From Micromonospora chalcea (GTDB lineage: Bacteria > Actinomycetota > Actinomycetes > Mycobacteriales > Micromonosporaceae): a stretch of DNA of 64,000 nt. Shown here in pieces: positions 18,301 to 25,515 of this stretch. The position numbers and the translations under genes were made by a program. The DNA lies in assembly GCF_002926165.1 (NCBI RefSeq), contig NZ_MAGP01000165.1, positions 1-64,000 of the forward strand, read 5' to 3'. Positions within the stretch are counted from its first letter, which is position 1, and each line of letters starts with the position of its first letter. The notes under the pieces are model-generated. The model made no database searches and was not told where the DNA came from. It was given only the letters and a program-made list of their open reading frames with translations.

Positions 18301-18837
18301 CCGCACCGACGGCCAGGCGGCGAGGCCCTCGCAGAACGCGATGGTGGCATCGTACAGCTTGACGTAGGCGGCCTCGACGTCGCGCCGGGTGTCGTCCATG
18401 CCGTGGACCGAGGACGGCAGCGGGAAGTATCCGCCGTCGATCTCCTTCGGCAGCGTGTGCTGGCGACGGTCGGCCGCCACCATGCCCACCTTTTCCTCGT
18501 CGGTCAGCTCCAGCCGGTCGAAACCCGGCCCGACCTCGTCGCGGAAACCGTCGAAGAACGCGGAGAGCGCCAGCACGGTATGGCTGGCCTCCAGCAGCTT
18601 GTAATACGATTTTCCGCCGGTCGTGCGGATGCGGCCGGCCTGGTTTCCGGTGGCGTCCCGGACGAGTTGCATGAGCGCGTTCTTCGGGCCGAGCAGAGCG
18701 AGCGCCGCGCCCTGGGTGAGCGCCCCGGCGCCGAGGATCCCCGCGCTGACGACCTTGTCGGTCTCGGTGATGCGCGTGCTGCCCGGGGCCAGCAGCTTCA
18801 ACGCATCTCGATAGCTGAGGCTCGAACGGCGCGGCAT
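15367..18837 (-). CDS. NACHT-domain STAND NTPase (bacterial NLR-like)
   Basis: 1156 residues, ATG with GGAAGGGG upstream. The N-terminal 130 residues (SYRDALKLLAP, LEASHTVLALSAFFDGF) look like the helical NNH-type domain that precedes NACHT in many actinobacterial proteins; by pattern I think NNH7. The ATPase follows: Walker A GQPGAGKT at 356-363, Walker B VVVIFDGFDEL, sensor IITSRM, and the LARQPLLLTLLAIYY helix. The C-terminal half is helical with no enzymatic motif. Known relatives (bNACHT) protect against phage. Whether this one does so, or works with the neighbouring FxsT STAND protein, is not shown. Confidence 0.85.
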   Translation of the reverse strand: MPRRSSLSYRDALKLLAPGSTRITETDKVVSAGILGAGALTQGAALALLGPKNALMQLVRDATGNQAGRIRTTGGKSYYKLLEASHTVLALSAFFDGFRDEVGPGFDRLELTDEEKVGMVAADRRQHTLPKEIDGGYFPLPSSVHGMDDTRRDVEAAYVKLYDATIAFCEGLAAWPSVRRGLDLTSLRSRVVGRAMWHYEDRFDRLAADLPEFGFRMLRQAIEHNLIDNRNLTTEVSARLDALAQLYRNLAELSGPAPADRPDLLRESLDRLTGSLAAVFRQPLLRIKDVDFHLRLPTVEEGFISPDFRAAEYGKHTSPERDAWWDDQPRRGDLVGFLSEYLTDPASLHRPLLLLGQPGAGKTLLTRVIAARLPASRFTAIVVPLRRMSGDSSPTEQIEAAIEQVMDERIRWADLRRATEHTTVVVIFDGFDELVQVTGTAHSQYIDRVAEFQETQWDLGYSVIPIITSRMLVMDRASVPQGTALVRLEDLTDAQVTAWLAAVNAANEDRPGYRRLSARELLWHGELARQPLLLTLLAIYYNEHWADRRPGAMSSSDLFTGLLTAFIRRQVSEKAPTALPTHEREAREHQLRRDLAITAFAMFNRNRELVNRAALRADLDCFGPGAGDGSRFELGDVLGPEQLVTAAFFVVYGPDDVQGEDARRTYEFLHTTIGDFLIAEYVIGALRSLAELRRRTLSPAGFGYQLDTGQFRALLSHQPLVKREAVVGFARELAFRHPRDRDAIVETVAGLLAEARQRTNLAGVDGYRPAPYDPVRLLAAYTANLVALAALVSPDGVRHSDLMDDETWVSTVRLWRAGLDEKGQLAMISWLRRDADGRIVAGLRRERRGEKVNVAAEVAELLGDVTTYGQLQAGARTWRGQAPTSFEAGRFHADLVELATRRWPVPSLHQLILYDERSYRRLWARAVEFPEAVSSTSATVLLECLAEDGAQLPREVVCGLTRVALSRLPSSPTAPPELIISCPYLIDEFPELVDSLGTTDDHAVLHALILRHGLDRLPQRYVARVREVLTDIEGRLAELPLEDGVVSAEMAEQFAAARVDNRTALWLLMALTEYGDLAWRKIPPRTMAELLAHRLPDEFLDEASLCRLLVDYLRAHDRAPAEVSLVSALDTLRVLAATDPTDQPDQPDQIPAAEAV

Positions 18838-19003
18838 GCCGCCCCTTCCGCTGCTGGCGATCGGGATTCTTCAAGGATAGAAACTTCAGTGACGGAAAGC
18901 TATCGATTCCGCACCGGGCGGCTGCTTTGCGACGACTTTTCCATTCATTCATCTCATTCATCTGCTAAATGCGGCCAAGGCGTCGGACCCCTATGGTCGA
19001 GCG

Positions 19004-19612
19004 GTGGACGACACACGGGTACGGCAGGCGTACGGGGCGGTCGCGGAGCTCTACATCGAACTGTTCGGCAGCACCGCCGCGGTGCACCCGGACGACCTCG
19101 CCCTCATCGGGCGGCACCTGGCCGGCCGGACCGGCCCGGTGCTCGACCTCGGGTGCGGACCGGGGCACCTCACCGACCACCTCCGGTCGCGGGGCGTCGA
19201 CGCCACCGGGATCGACATGGTTCCCAAGTTCGTCGCGCACGCGCGGGCCACCCATCCGGGCGGCGCGTACCGGCTCGGGTCGCTGCACGACCTCGCCGTC
19301 CCGGACCACTCCGTCGACGGCATCCTCGCCTGGTACTCGCTGATCCACCTCCCGCCACCGGATCTCGACGGCGTGCTGGCCGGGTTCCGGCGCGCGATCG
19401 TGCCCGGTGGACCGCTCGTGGTCGGCATCTTCGTCGGTGACGAGGTGAGCGCCTTCGACCACAAGGTCGCCACCGCGTACCGCTGGCCGGTGGACGAGTT
19501 CTCCGCGCGGCTGCGGCAGGCCGGGTTCACCGAGGTCGAACGCCTGACACGCCTGTACGACGAGACCCACCGCACGCACGCCGCCATCGCGGCCGTGGCG
19601 TCCGGCGCCTGA
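19004..19612 (+). CDS. Class I SAM-dependent methyltransferase
   Basis: 202 residues from GTG 19004. Motif I is VLDLGCGPGHLTDHL, the acidic end of strand 2 is GIDMVPKF, and motif IV/post-I is DGILAWYSLIHLPP, all characteristic of small-molecule methyltransferases. Substrate unknown. It is transcribed divergently from the NACHT gene across a 166-bp AT-richer gap that must hold both promoters. Confidence 0.88.
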   Translation: MDDTRVRQAYGAVAELYIELFGSTAAVHPDDLALIGRHLAGRTGPVLDLGCGPGHLTDHLRSRGVDATGIDMVPKFVAHARATHPGGAYRLGSLHDLAVPDHSVDGILAWYSLIHLPPPDLDGVLAGFRRAIVPGGPLVVGIFVGDEVSAFDHKVATAYRWPVDEFSARLRQAGFTEVERLTRLYDETHRTHAAIAAVASGA

Positions 19613-19708
19613 GCGCGCGCCGTCGTCGGCGCCGGGAAAATGGGCGCGAACGTCTGCCGTCCGCTGTGCCAGGATCGGCGTTCGGAGTTCGACGGCCGGA
19701 AGGACACC

Positions 19709-20050
19709 ATGCCCGCGTACGCCATCGCCCACCTCCAGGACGCCGCCCCGCACCCGGACATCGCCGAGTACATCGAGCGCCTCCCGGCCACCCTCGCCCC
19801 GTACGGCGGCCGGTTCCTCGTGCACGCCACGCCGCACGAGGTGAAGGAGGGCGCCTGGCCCGGCGCGGTCGTGATGCTCGGCTTCCCCGGGATCGCCGAG
19901 GCGCGCGCGTGGTGGGACTCGCCCGCGTACCAGGAGATCGCGCCCCTGCGCTCCCGGCACATCGAGGGCGACATCATCCTGGTCGAGGGCGTCCCCGACG
20001 ACTACTCACCGACCGGCATCGTGCAGGCGATCCGGGCGGCGCTGCCCTGA
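19709..20050 (+). CDS. DUF1330 family protein
   Basis: 113 residues, ATG 6 bp after GGAAGGA. A ferredoxin-like small domain: PAYAIAHLQDA at the start, YGGRFLVHA in the middle, then WPGAVVMLGFP and AWWDSPAYQEIAPLR, which are the signature words of DUF1330. Its biochemical role is unknown. The last codons overlap the start of the following peptidase gene, so the two are probably translated together. Confidence 0.85.
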   Translation: MPAYAIAHLQDAAPHPDIAEYIERLPATLAPYGGRFLVHATPHEVKEGAWPGAVVMLGFPGIAEARAWWDSPAYQEIAPLRSRHIEGDIILVEGVPDDYSPTGIVQAIRAALP

Positions 20051-21099
20051 GCCGGACCGCCCGGCGCGCCCGTGACCTCGGCGTCGTCGTCGGAACGCTG
20101 CCCACCGGACGCCACAACGCGATCACCGACGTCCCCGGCGTCCTGGTGGGGCACACCACCGTCGACGACGGCGGCGACCTGCACACCGGCGTCACAGCGA
20201 TCGTGCCGAGCGGGCTCGGCCCCGGACGGTGGACGCTGCCGGCGGCGGTGTTCTCCGGCAACGGGCACGGGAAGCTCGTCGGGTCGACCCAGGTGGACGA
20301 ACTCGGCGTACTGGAATCCCCTGTGGTCCTGACCGCGACGCTGTCGGTGTTCCGGGCGGCGGACGCGCTGCTCAGCTGGTTGATGGAGCGCCGGCCGGAC
20401 GGGGTGTCGTTCAACCCCCTGGTCGGCGAGACGAACGACGGGCACCTGTCGGACATCCGCCGCCGCCCGATCACCGAGGACCACGTCCTGGCCGCCGTCG
20501 CTCAGGCGTCCGACGGGCCGCCCGCCGAGGGCTGCGTCGGTGCCGGCGCCGGCACCACCGCGCTGGGCTTCAAGGGCGGCATCGGCACGTCGTCCCGGGC
20601 CGTGCGGGCCGCCGGCCGTACGGGGACTGTCGGCGCGCTGGTCCAGTCCAACTTCGGCGGCGTCCTCAGAGTGCTCGGCGTGCCGATGCCGGCCGAAGAA
20701 CTGGTCCCCGCCGCCGACCGGGCCGAGCCGCCCGGCAACTCGTGCATGATCGTGGTGGCCACCGACGTACCGCTGGACGCGCGACAGCTCGGGCGGGTCG
20801 CCCGCCGGGCGGTGTTCGCCATGGCCCGGGTCGGCGCGTCCTTCAGCGGCACCAGCGGCGACTACGCGATCGGGTTCACCACGTCGGATCAACAGCCGAT
20901 CCCGGACGGGGAGATCGACCCGGTGTTCGCGGCCGTGCTGGACGCGGTCGAGGAGGCGCTGCTGAACTCGCTGTTCACCGCGGTCACCACCACGGGCGTG
21001 GGTGGCCGTACCAGTCACGCGGCTTCGCACCGGGCCGTGCTCGAGCGGCTGACGGCGGCTGGCCGGCTGATTCCGGAATCACCGGCGGAAACGCGCTGA
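20047..21099 (+). CDS. P1 family (DmpA-like) N-terminal nucleophile peptidase
   Basis: About 350 residues. The N-terminus (ARDLGVVVGTLPTGRHNAITDVPG) aligns with L-aminopeptidase/DmpA proteins. The autocleavage and nucleophile site is PPGNSCMIVVATD (Gly-Asn-Ser), and GAGAGTTALGFKGGIGTSSR is the conserved core. These enzymes self-cleave and remove N-terminal residues from peptides or beta-peptides. No ATG, GTG or TTG lies between the conserved N-terminus and the upstream gene, so the best start is a CTG at 20047 overlapping the DUF1330 stop (CTGA). That start is unusual and uncertain. Confidence 0.85.
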   Translation: MSRTARRARDLGVVVGTLPTGRHNAITDVPGVLVGHTTVDDGGDLHTGVTAIVPSGLGPGRWTLPAAVFSGNGHGKLVGSTQVDELGVLESPVVLTATLSVFRAADALLSWLMERRPDGVSFNPLVGETNDGHLSDIRRRPITEDHVLAAVAQASDGPPAEGCVGAGAGTTALGFKGGIGTSSRAVRAAGRTGTVGALVQSNFGGVLRVLGVPMPAEELVPAADRAEPPGNSCMIVVATDVPLDARQLGRVARRAVFAMARVGASFSGTSGDYAIGFTTSDQQPIPDGEIDPVFAAVLDAVEEALLNSLFTAVTTTGVGGRTSHAASHRAVLERLTAAGRLIPESPAETR

Positions 21100-21187
21100 T
21101 TGCTCGCAACCCGGCCCGCCCCGCCCAGCCGCGGTGGCTACGGTTGACGCTGCCGGAGGGTCCGGCCGAGGAGGCGTCGAACTGGCC

Positions 21188-22480
21188 GTGGACGGCTATG
21201 GCGTGCAGGTCACGCTCGTGTTCGTGTTGGTGTTGGTGAACGCGGTGTTCGCGGGCAGCGAGATGGCGTTGGTGTCGCTGCGGGAGAGCCAACTGCAGCG
21301 CCTGGAGCGGACCTCCCGGGGCGGCCGGGTGCTGGCGAAGCTGGCGCGGGATCCGAACCGCTTCCTGGCCACCATTCAGATCGGCATCACGCTGGCCGGT
21401 TTCCTCGCCTCGGCCGCCGCCGCGGTGTCCCTCGCCGCCCCGCTGGTGGGCCCGCTGGGATTCCTCGGGTCGGCCGCCGAGCCGGTCTCGGTCGTCGTCG
21501 TCACCATCATCCTGACCTTCGTCACGCTGGTGCTCGGCGAGCTGGCGCCGAAGCGGATCGCGATGCAGCGTGCCGAGGGCTGGGCGCTGCTGGTGGCCCG
21601 CCCGATCGACGCGCTGTCGACGTTCTCCCGCCCGGCGGTGTGGCTCCTGAGCAGGTCGAGCGACGCCGTCGTACGCCTGGCCGGCGGCGACCCCCGGGCG
21701 CGCCGGGAGGAGGTCACCACCGAGGAGCTGCGGGACATGGTCGCCGCGCAGCGCAACCTCACCCCGGAGCACCGCACGATCATCTCGGGCGCGTTCGAGG
21801 TGGCCGAGCGGATCCTGCGGGAGATCCTCGTCCCACGCCGCGACGTCGTCACGTTGTCGGCGGATCTGTCCGCGCCGCAGGCGCTGCGCGAGCTGGGCAG
21901 GTCGGGGCAGACACGCGCCCCGGTCGTGGGTCGCGGCGGACTGGACGACACCGTCGGCGTGGTGCACATGCGGGACCTGCTCGACCAGGAAGGGCCGGTC
22001 GCCGACCACGCCAGCCCGGCGGTGTACCTGCCGGAGACGCTGAAGGTGACCGAGGCGATCCGGGAGCTGCGCGCCCAACGGCAGCAGTTCGCGCTCGTGG
22101 TCGACGAGCGCGGGTCCATCGACGGCATCGTCACGATGGAGGACCTGGTCGAGGAGATCGTCGGGGAGATCTACGACGAGACCGACCGGGACGTGCAGGC
22201 CGTCGTACGGGAGGCGGACGGCGCGCTGCTGATGCCCGGCGGGTTCCCGCTGCACGACCTGGTCGACGTGGGCATCGACCTCGACGAGGCCACCCTCGAA
22301 GCCGGGGACTACACGACGGTGGCCGGCCTGGTCCTGGCGCATCTCGGCCACATCCCGAAGACCCCCGGCGAGACGGTCGAGCTGCCCGGCCTGAGCGCCG
22401 AGGTGGCGGAGGTGACGGGCCGGGCCATCACCCGGGTACGCCTGCGGACGACGCCGACGCGCGACGAGCCGGGCTCCTGA
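21188..22480 (+). CDS. CNNM/CBS-domain membrane protein (HlyC/CorC family)
   Basis: About 430 residues from GTG 21188; in-frame GTG 21134 is an alternative. An N-terminal CNNM domain has three to four membrane helices (LVFVLVLVNAVFAGSEMAL, TIQIGITLAGFLASAAAA, VVVVTIILTFVTLVLGELAPK). A tandem CBS pair follows (VPRRDVVTLSADLS, RAPVVGRGG, FALVVDERGSIDGIVTMEDL), then the C-terminal CorC-type domain (DADGALLMPGGFPL-like). Members are implicated in Mg2+/Co2+ efflux or ion homeostasis at the plasma membrane. Old hemolysin annotations are misleading. It faces the HxlR gene tail to tail. Confidence 0.9.
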   Translation: MDGYGVQVTLVFVLVLVNAVFAGSEMALVSLRESQLQRLERTSRGGRVLAKLARDPNRFLATIQIGITLAGFLASAAAAVSLAAPLVGPLGFLGSAAEPVSVVVVTIILTFVTLVLGELAPKRIAMQRAEGWALLVARPIDALSTFSRPAVWLLSRSSDAVVRLAGGDPRARREEVTTEELRDMVAAQRNLTPEHRTIISGAFEVAERILREILVPRRDVVTLSADLSAPQALRELGRSGQTRAPVVGRGGLDDTVGVVHMRDLLDQEGPVADHASPAVYLPETLKVTEAIRELRAQRQQFALVVDERGSIDGIVTMEDLVEEIVGEIYDETDRDVQAVVREADGALLMPGGFPLHDLVDVGIDLDEATLEAGDYTTVAGLVLAHLGHIPKTPGETVELPGLSAEVAEVTGRAITRVRLRTTPTRDEPGS

Positions 22481-22495
22481 GTCCGGCCGTACTCG

Positions 22496-22873
22496 TCACC
22501 CCAGCTCGGCGTCGAAGCTCCGGCGGGCCTGCTCGATCTGGGGCAGGTGCGCGTCGGCCCAGTCGAGCAGGACGTCGATCGGCGCACGCAGGGTCTTGCC
22601 CAGCCGCGTGATCCGGTACTCGACCGCGACCGGCCGGGTCGCCACCACGTGGCGTTCGACGATGCCGTTGCGTTCGAGCCGTCGCAGCGTCGCCGTGAGC
22701 GACTTCTGTGTCACCGCCGGGATCGCGCGGCGCAGCTCGTTGAAGCGACAAGGGCGTTCGCACAGCTCGTTGAGGACGCTCAGCGACCACTTGTCCAGCA
22801 CCTGATCGAGCAGCTCGCGATGCGGGGCGTCGATGCGCAGCTCGTCGGCGCGAGCGCCTGCGGTATCGCCCAT
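22496..22873 (-). CDS. HxlR-family winged-helix transcriptional regulator
   Basis: 125 residues from ATG 22873, which has AAGGAGA 10 bp upstream; a TTG 33 bp earlier is less likely. The core DKWSLSVLNELCERPCRFNELRRAIPAVTQKSLTATLRRLERNGIVER-type winged helix is typical of HxlR proteins (motif words DKWS, RFNELR, TQKSL, LRRLERNG). There is no conserved redox cysteine pair; one Cys lies near the start of the HTH. It is divergent from the RidA gene and most likely controls it and itself. Confidence 0.9.
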   Translation of the reverse strand: MGDTAGARADELRIDAPHRELLDQVLDKWSLSVLNELCERPCRFNELRRAIPAVTQKSLTATLRRLERNGIVERHVVATRPVAVEYRITRLGKTLRAPIDVLLDWADAHLPQIEQARRSFDAELG

Positions 22874-22905
22874 GAAACCAGGTCTCCTTGAAGTGTCCTT
22901 CGTCA

Positions 22906-22933
22906 ACTAGGTATCAATGGTAAACCACCTAGG
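22906..22933. promoter_or_regulatory. Inverted repeat between hxlR and ridA genes (probable HxlR operator)
   Basis: ACTAGGT (22906-22912) and ACCTAGG (22927-22933) form a spaced inverted repeat inside the 79-bp divergent intergenic region. HxlR regulators normally bind such dyads between themselves and the divergent target. Confidence 0.55.
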
Positions 22934-22952
22934 TCCCCATGGAGGAGACACG

Positions 22953-23363
22953 ATGTCCGTCACCCGCTTCAGCCCTGCCGGTCTTCAGCCGCACACGCCG
23001 TACCACCACGTGGCGGTGGGCACCGGCGCCCGCCACATCCATGTCAGCGGCCAGGTCGCGCGACTGGGCGACGGCACCCCTGTCGCACCGGGCGACCTCG
23101 GTGGGCAGGTCGCGCAGGTGCTGCGCAACACCGGGCGCGCCCTCGCGGGCGCCGACGCCTCGTTCCAGGACGTGGTCCGGCTGACCTTCTACGTCACCGA
23201 CTGGACGCCGGACAAGATCGGGCCCTTCATGGCCGGCATCGAGTCGGTCGCCGAGGAGCTCGGGCTGCCCCAGCCGCTTCCGCCGGCGTCGCTGATCGGC
23301 GTCGAGTCCCTCTTCGAGCCCGACGTGCTCGTGGAGCTGGAGGCGACCGCCGTCGCGCAGTGA
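22953..23363 (+). CDS. RidA/YjgF family protein
   Basis: 136 residues, ATG after GGAGGAG. RidA-type features: HHVAVGTGARHIHVSGQVA, the LRNTGRALAGADAS helix, VVRLTFYVTDW and the terminal PPASLIGVESLFEPDVLVELEATA. The key Arg of enamine deaminases (usually in R-x-P before the last strands) is not visible (PPASLIGV), so it may be a non-deaminase branch of the family. Divergent HxlR gene suggests induction by an electrophile or metabolite. Confidence 0.88.
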   Translation: MSVTRFSPAGLQPHTPYHHVAVGTGARHIHVSGQVARLGDGTPVAPGDLGGQVAQVLRNTGRALAGADASFQDVVRLTFYVTDWTPDKIGPFMAGIESVAEELGLPQPLPPASLIGVESLFEPDVLVELEATAVAQ

Positions 23364-23422
23364 ACGCCGTCGTGGTCGACGCAGTTCGGCGCTGGTCGTC
23401 CCGACGACTTCCACGTCCATCG

Positions 23423-23698
23423 TCATCCGCGCATCCATGGAACCAGTCCCGCCCTCGGGTGGATCCACCACCACAGGAGGCACGCGGGTGGCCAGTAGGT
23501 CACGGCGGCGACGGCGAGATACCAGGGACGCCATCCGCCCAGCAGTCCGCGGTAGCCGTGGGCATCAGCCCAGCCGTGCACGGCCCAACTCCACAGCGCA
23601 TAACCGGCAAGGAAGGCGAGAGACCAGCCGACTCGTACTGACGTTCCGGGCCTCCGCCCGCGCCGGCGGTCCGGTGCCTCTCGCGCACTCCACGCCAT
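23423..23698 (-). CDS. Small predicted membrane protein
   Basis: About 91 residues (ATG 23698; GTG 23704 possible). Two hydrophobic segments, SLAFLAGYALWSWAVHGWA and WYLAVAAVTYWPPACLLWWW, are separated by a Gly/Arg loop; a basic N-terminus precedes them. No family recognised. It is short and Trp-rich, and coding status rests on the helices and composition only. The 59-bp gap to the RidA gene holds nothing clear. Confidence 0.5.
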   Translation of the reverse strand: MAWSAREAPDRRRGRRPGTSVRVGWSLAFLAGYALWSWAVHGWADAHGYRGLLGGWRPWYLAVAAVTYWPPACLLWWWIHPRAGLVPWMRG

Positions 23699-23741
23699 GC
23701 GCACATCATGGCGCTGCCCTGCAAAGTCAGAACCCGGTCGG

Positions 23742-23783
23742 GGTGCCCCTACGGTCCAGGGTCAGCTGGACCGTAGGGGCACC
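23742..23783 (-). terminator. Perfect 17-bp hairpin terminator
   Basis: Arms 23742-23758 and 23767-23783 are perfectly complementary around an 8-nt loop. It lies just past the stop of the CE4 gene at 23838 and is its likely terminator. Confidence 0.75.
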
Positions 23784-23837
23784 TGGTCGACCACGCTCAC
23801 CCGAGCCGTTTCCGGTGACCTGGGTGGGCCACCGGGA

Positions 23838-24905
23838 TCAGCCCGCGGTGCAGGAACGGATCTGCGGTCTGGCGCCGCTGTTGCCGTTCATCATCGTGGT
23901 GAAGCCGAAGGTGTTGCCGCTGCCGTTGGACCGCATCGTCATCACGTAACCGGTGCTGTCCCAACTGGGGGAGCCGTTCCAGGTGGTGGAGACCCGCTGC
24001 GGCGGGGTCAGAGCCACGACCACGGTCCAGTTGCTGGCCCCCTGAACCGTCACCGAGGTGTTGTACCGGTCACCCCAGACGTTGGGGGTCGTCGCCGTCG
24101 CTGTGCACCCGCCGCTGGGAGGCGGAGTGGTCGGCGGCGGAGTGGTCGGCGTGCCGGTCGGCGGCGGAGTGGTCGGCGGCGGAGTTCCGTCCGGGGCCAC
24201 CGCTCGGCCGGTGCTCGGTGAGATCATGCCCGGGCAGAGGTTGCGGCTGGTCAGGTTGGCCATGATCTGCGGAATCGCGTCGCGGGTGTTCTGAATGCCG
24301 TCGTGCATCAGGATCACCTGGCCGTCCTGGAGGCGGCTGGCGTTGGAGACGATCTGGCTGACGCTGGCACCGTTCCAGTCCTGGGAGTCGACGTCCCAGA
24401 TCACCTGGCGCAGGCCGAGCGACGAGGCGACCGACTGGAGGGTCGAGTTCGTCTCCCCGTAGGGCGGGCGGAACAACTGCGGCCGGACGCCGGTCGCCGC
24501 CTGGATCGCCGAGTTGGTCTGGGAGAGGTCCGACTGCATCTGGCTCTGGTTCATCGAGGTCATGTGCGCGTGGTTCCAACTGTGGTTGGCCACCCACATG
24601 CCCGCGTCGACCTGGGCCCGCGCGGCGGACTGGTTGTTCTGCACGTTCTGGCCGACGTTGAACATGGTCGCCCGTACGCCGTTCGCGCGCAGCACGGACA
24701 ACAGGGCGCTGGTGCTGCCGGTCGGCCCGTCGTCGAAGGTGAGGCCGACGTACCCGTTGCAGGTGGCGGCGCTGGACGGAGTGGCGGCGACCGCAAGGCC
24801 GGCGGCGCCCAGCGCCACAGTGGAGGCGAGCACTGCCAACCGGAAGGTGAGACGCGATTTTCGGGGAGTGGACGGGCGGCGGGAGCCGCGGATGCTGGCG
24901 TACAT
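23838..24905 (-). CDS. Secreted CE4 polysaccharide deacetylase with C-terminal CBM2
   Basis: 355 residues, ATG after AAGGAGG. A signal peptide (core LAVLASTVALGAAGLAVA) is followed by a NodB-homology domain: motif 1 TFDDGP (56-61, catalytic and metal Asp), motif 2 HSWNH (108-112, metal His), motif 3 RPPYG (146-150), and LMHDG near the end. A PPPTTPPP linker leads to a family-2 carbohydrate-binding module (NWTVVVALTPPQRVSTTWNG, TFGFTTMMNG). Relatives are chitin deacetylases and acetylxylan esterases. The CBM2 and the GH62 gene in the same window favour plant cell-wall xylan, but chitin is not excluded. Confidence 0.92.
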   Translation of the reverse strand: MYASIRGSRRPSTPRKSRLTFRLAVLASTVALGAAGLAVAATPSSAATCNGYVGLTFDDGPTGSTSALLSVLRANGVRATMFNVGQNVQNNQSAARAQVDAGMWVANHSWNHAHMTSMNQSQMQSDLSQTNSAIQAATGVRPQLFRPPYGETNSTLQSVASSLGLRQVIWDVDSQDWNGASVSQIVSNASRLQDGQVILMHDGIQNTRDAIPQIMANLTSRNLCPGMISPSTGRAVAPDGTPPPTTPPPTGTPTTPPPTTPPPSGGCTATATTPNVWGDRYNTSVTVQGASNWTVVVALTPPQRVSTTWNGSPSWDSTGYVMTMRSNGSGNTFGFTTMMNGNSGARPQIRSCTAG

Positions 24906-25018
24906 GCGCAGGTCCTCCTTGGGACGAGTGACACCTGACGACGCATGGCTTCAATCGACGCATACTGATGTCGCAGTGTTCGGAGTATTGCAGCGGCGTT
25001 TCGAACAGGTCAATGATT

Positions 25019-25037
25019 TTCCGGAAGTTTTCCGGAA
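25019..25037. promoter_or_regulatory. Tandem TTCCGGAA palindromes upstream of CE4 gene
   Basis: Two copies of the perfect palindrome TTCCGGAA lie at 25019-25026 and 25030-25037, 11 bp apart, on the same helix face, about 115 bp upstream of the CE4 start. Likely a regulator-binding site for the polysaccharide-degradation gene. Confidence 0.45.
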
Positions 25038-25141
25038 GGATCGGCTCCCAGCCAGTCGCTGCGCATCCGGACCCATCAGTCGCCATCGCTCTGTGGCTGG
25101 GCGACGCGAGGCGGCATGACCGCCGGTGGAGCGCACGAAAA

Positions 25142-25172
25142 AGGGCCGCCCCGGTTTCCCGAAGCGGCCCCT
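25142..25172 (-). terminator. Native tRNA-Arg terminator left behind at the left junction
   Basis: GGGCCGC and GCGGCCC arms (25143-25149, 25164-25170) form a hairpin in the position that followed the tRNA-Arg gene before integration. A diverged copy lies at 43919-43950. Confidence 0.6.
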
Positions 25173-25175
25173 CAA

Positions 25176-25223
25176 CTGCTGTGCGCCCGAAGGGACTCGA
25201 ACCCCTAACCTTCTGATCCGTAG
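25176..25223. repeat. attL: 48-bp tRNA-Arg 3' fragment
   Basis: Identical to 43954-44001. It covers the 3' half of tRNA-Arg from just beyond the discriminator base through the anticodon stem, and stops abruptly after CCGTAG, where the sequences diverge (CTCTGG versus TCAGAT). Confidence 0.95.
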
Positions 25224-25308
25224 CTCTGGGCGGTGCGATCTCTCCCAGCCGCGCCCGACCTCACCCGGCTTCGGGTCGTCGCGTGACGGCTCATGCGGGT
25301 CGCTTGGT

Positions 25309-25330
25309 TGCTGTACTTCGCTGCTGTACC
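25309..25330. repeat. Left arm-type integrase site (tandem GCTGTAC)
   Basis: TGCTGTACTTCGCTGCTGTACC contains two GCTGTAC words and matches 43888-43909 at 21 of 22 positions. Presence at both ends of the element, near each att repeat, fits arm-type integrase or Xis binding sites. Confidence 0.6.
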
Positions 25331-25515
25331 GGTCGGTCAGCTCCTGAACCACGTCCGTGGAAGCAGATCGCGCCGGGGACGACAGCTGGACCCCCGAGCG
25401 TCGGGTGGCGTGCCGCGCTCGAACTAATGATCGAATCATCACAGATGAGTGTCATGCCTGGGGCTCGTCGCCAGGGCATGTATAGGCTGCAGCGATGGTG
25501 GGCGAGGGAGGAAGC

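Noticed and set aside
14405..18961. Single 1518-codon minus frame covering both hydrolase and NACHT genes
   Set aside because: Only its last 300 codons are real (hydrolase). The remainder is an off-frame reading of the NACHT gene.
25176..25223. A functional second tRNA-Arg at the left junction
   Set aside because: Only the 3' half is present. The sequence diverges at the anticodon, so it cannot fold into a tRNA.
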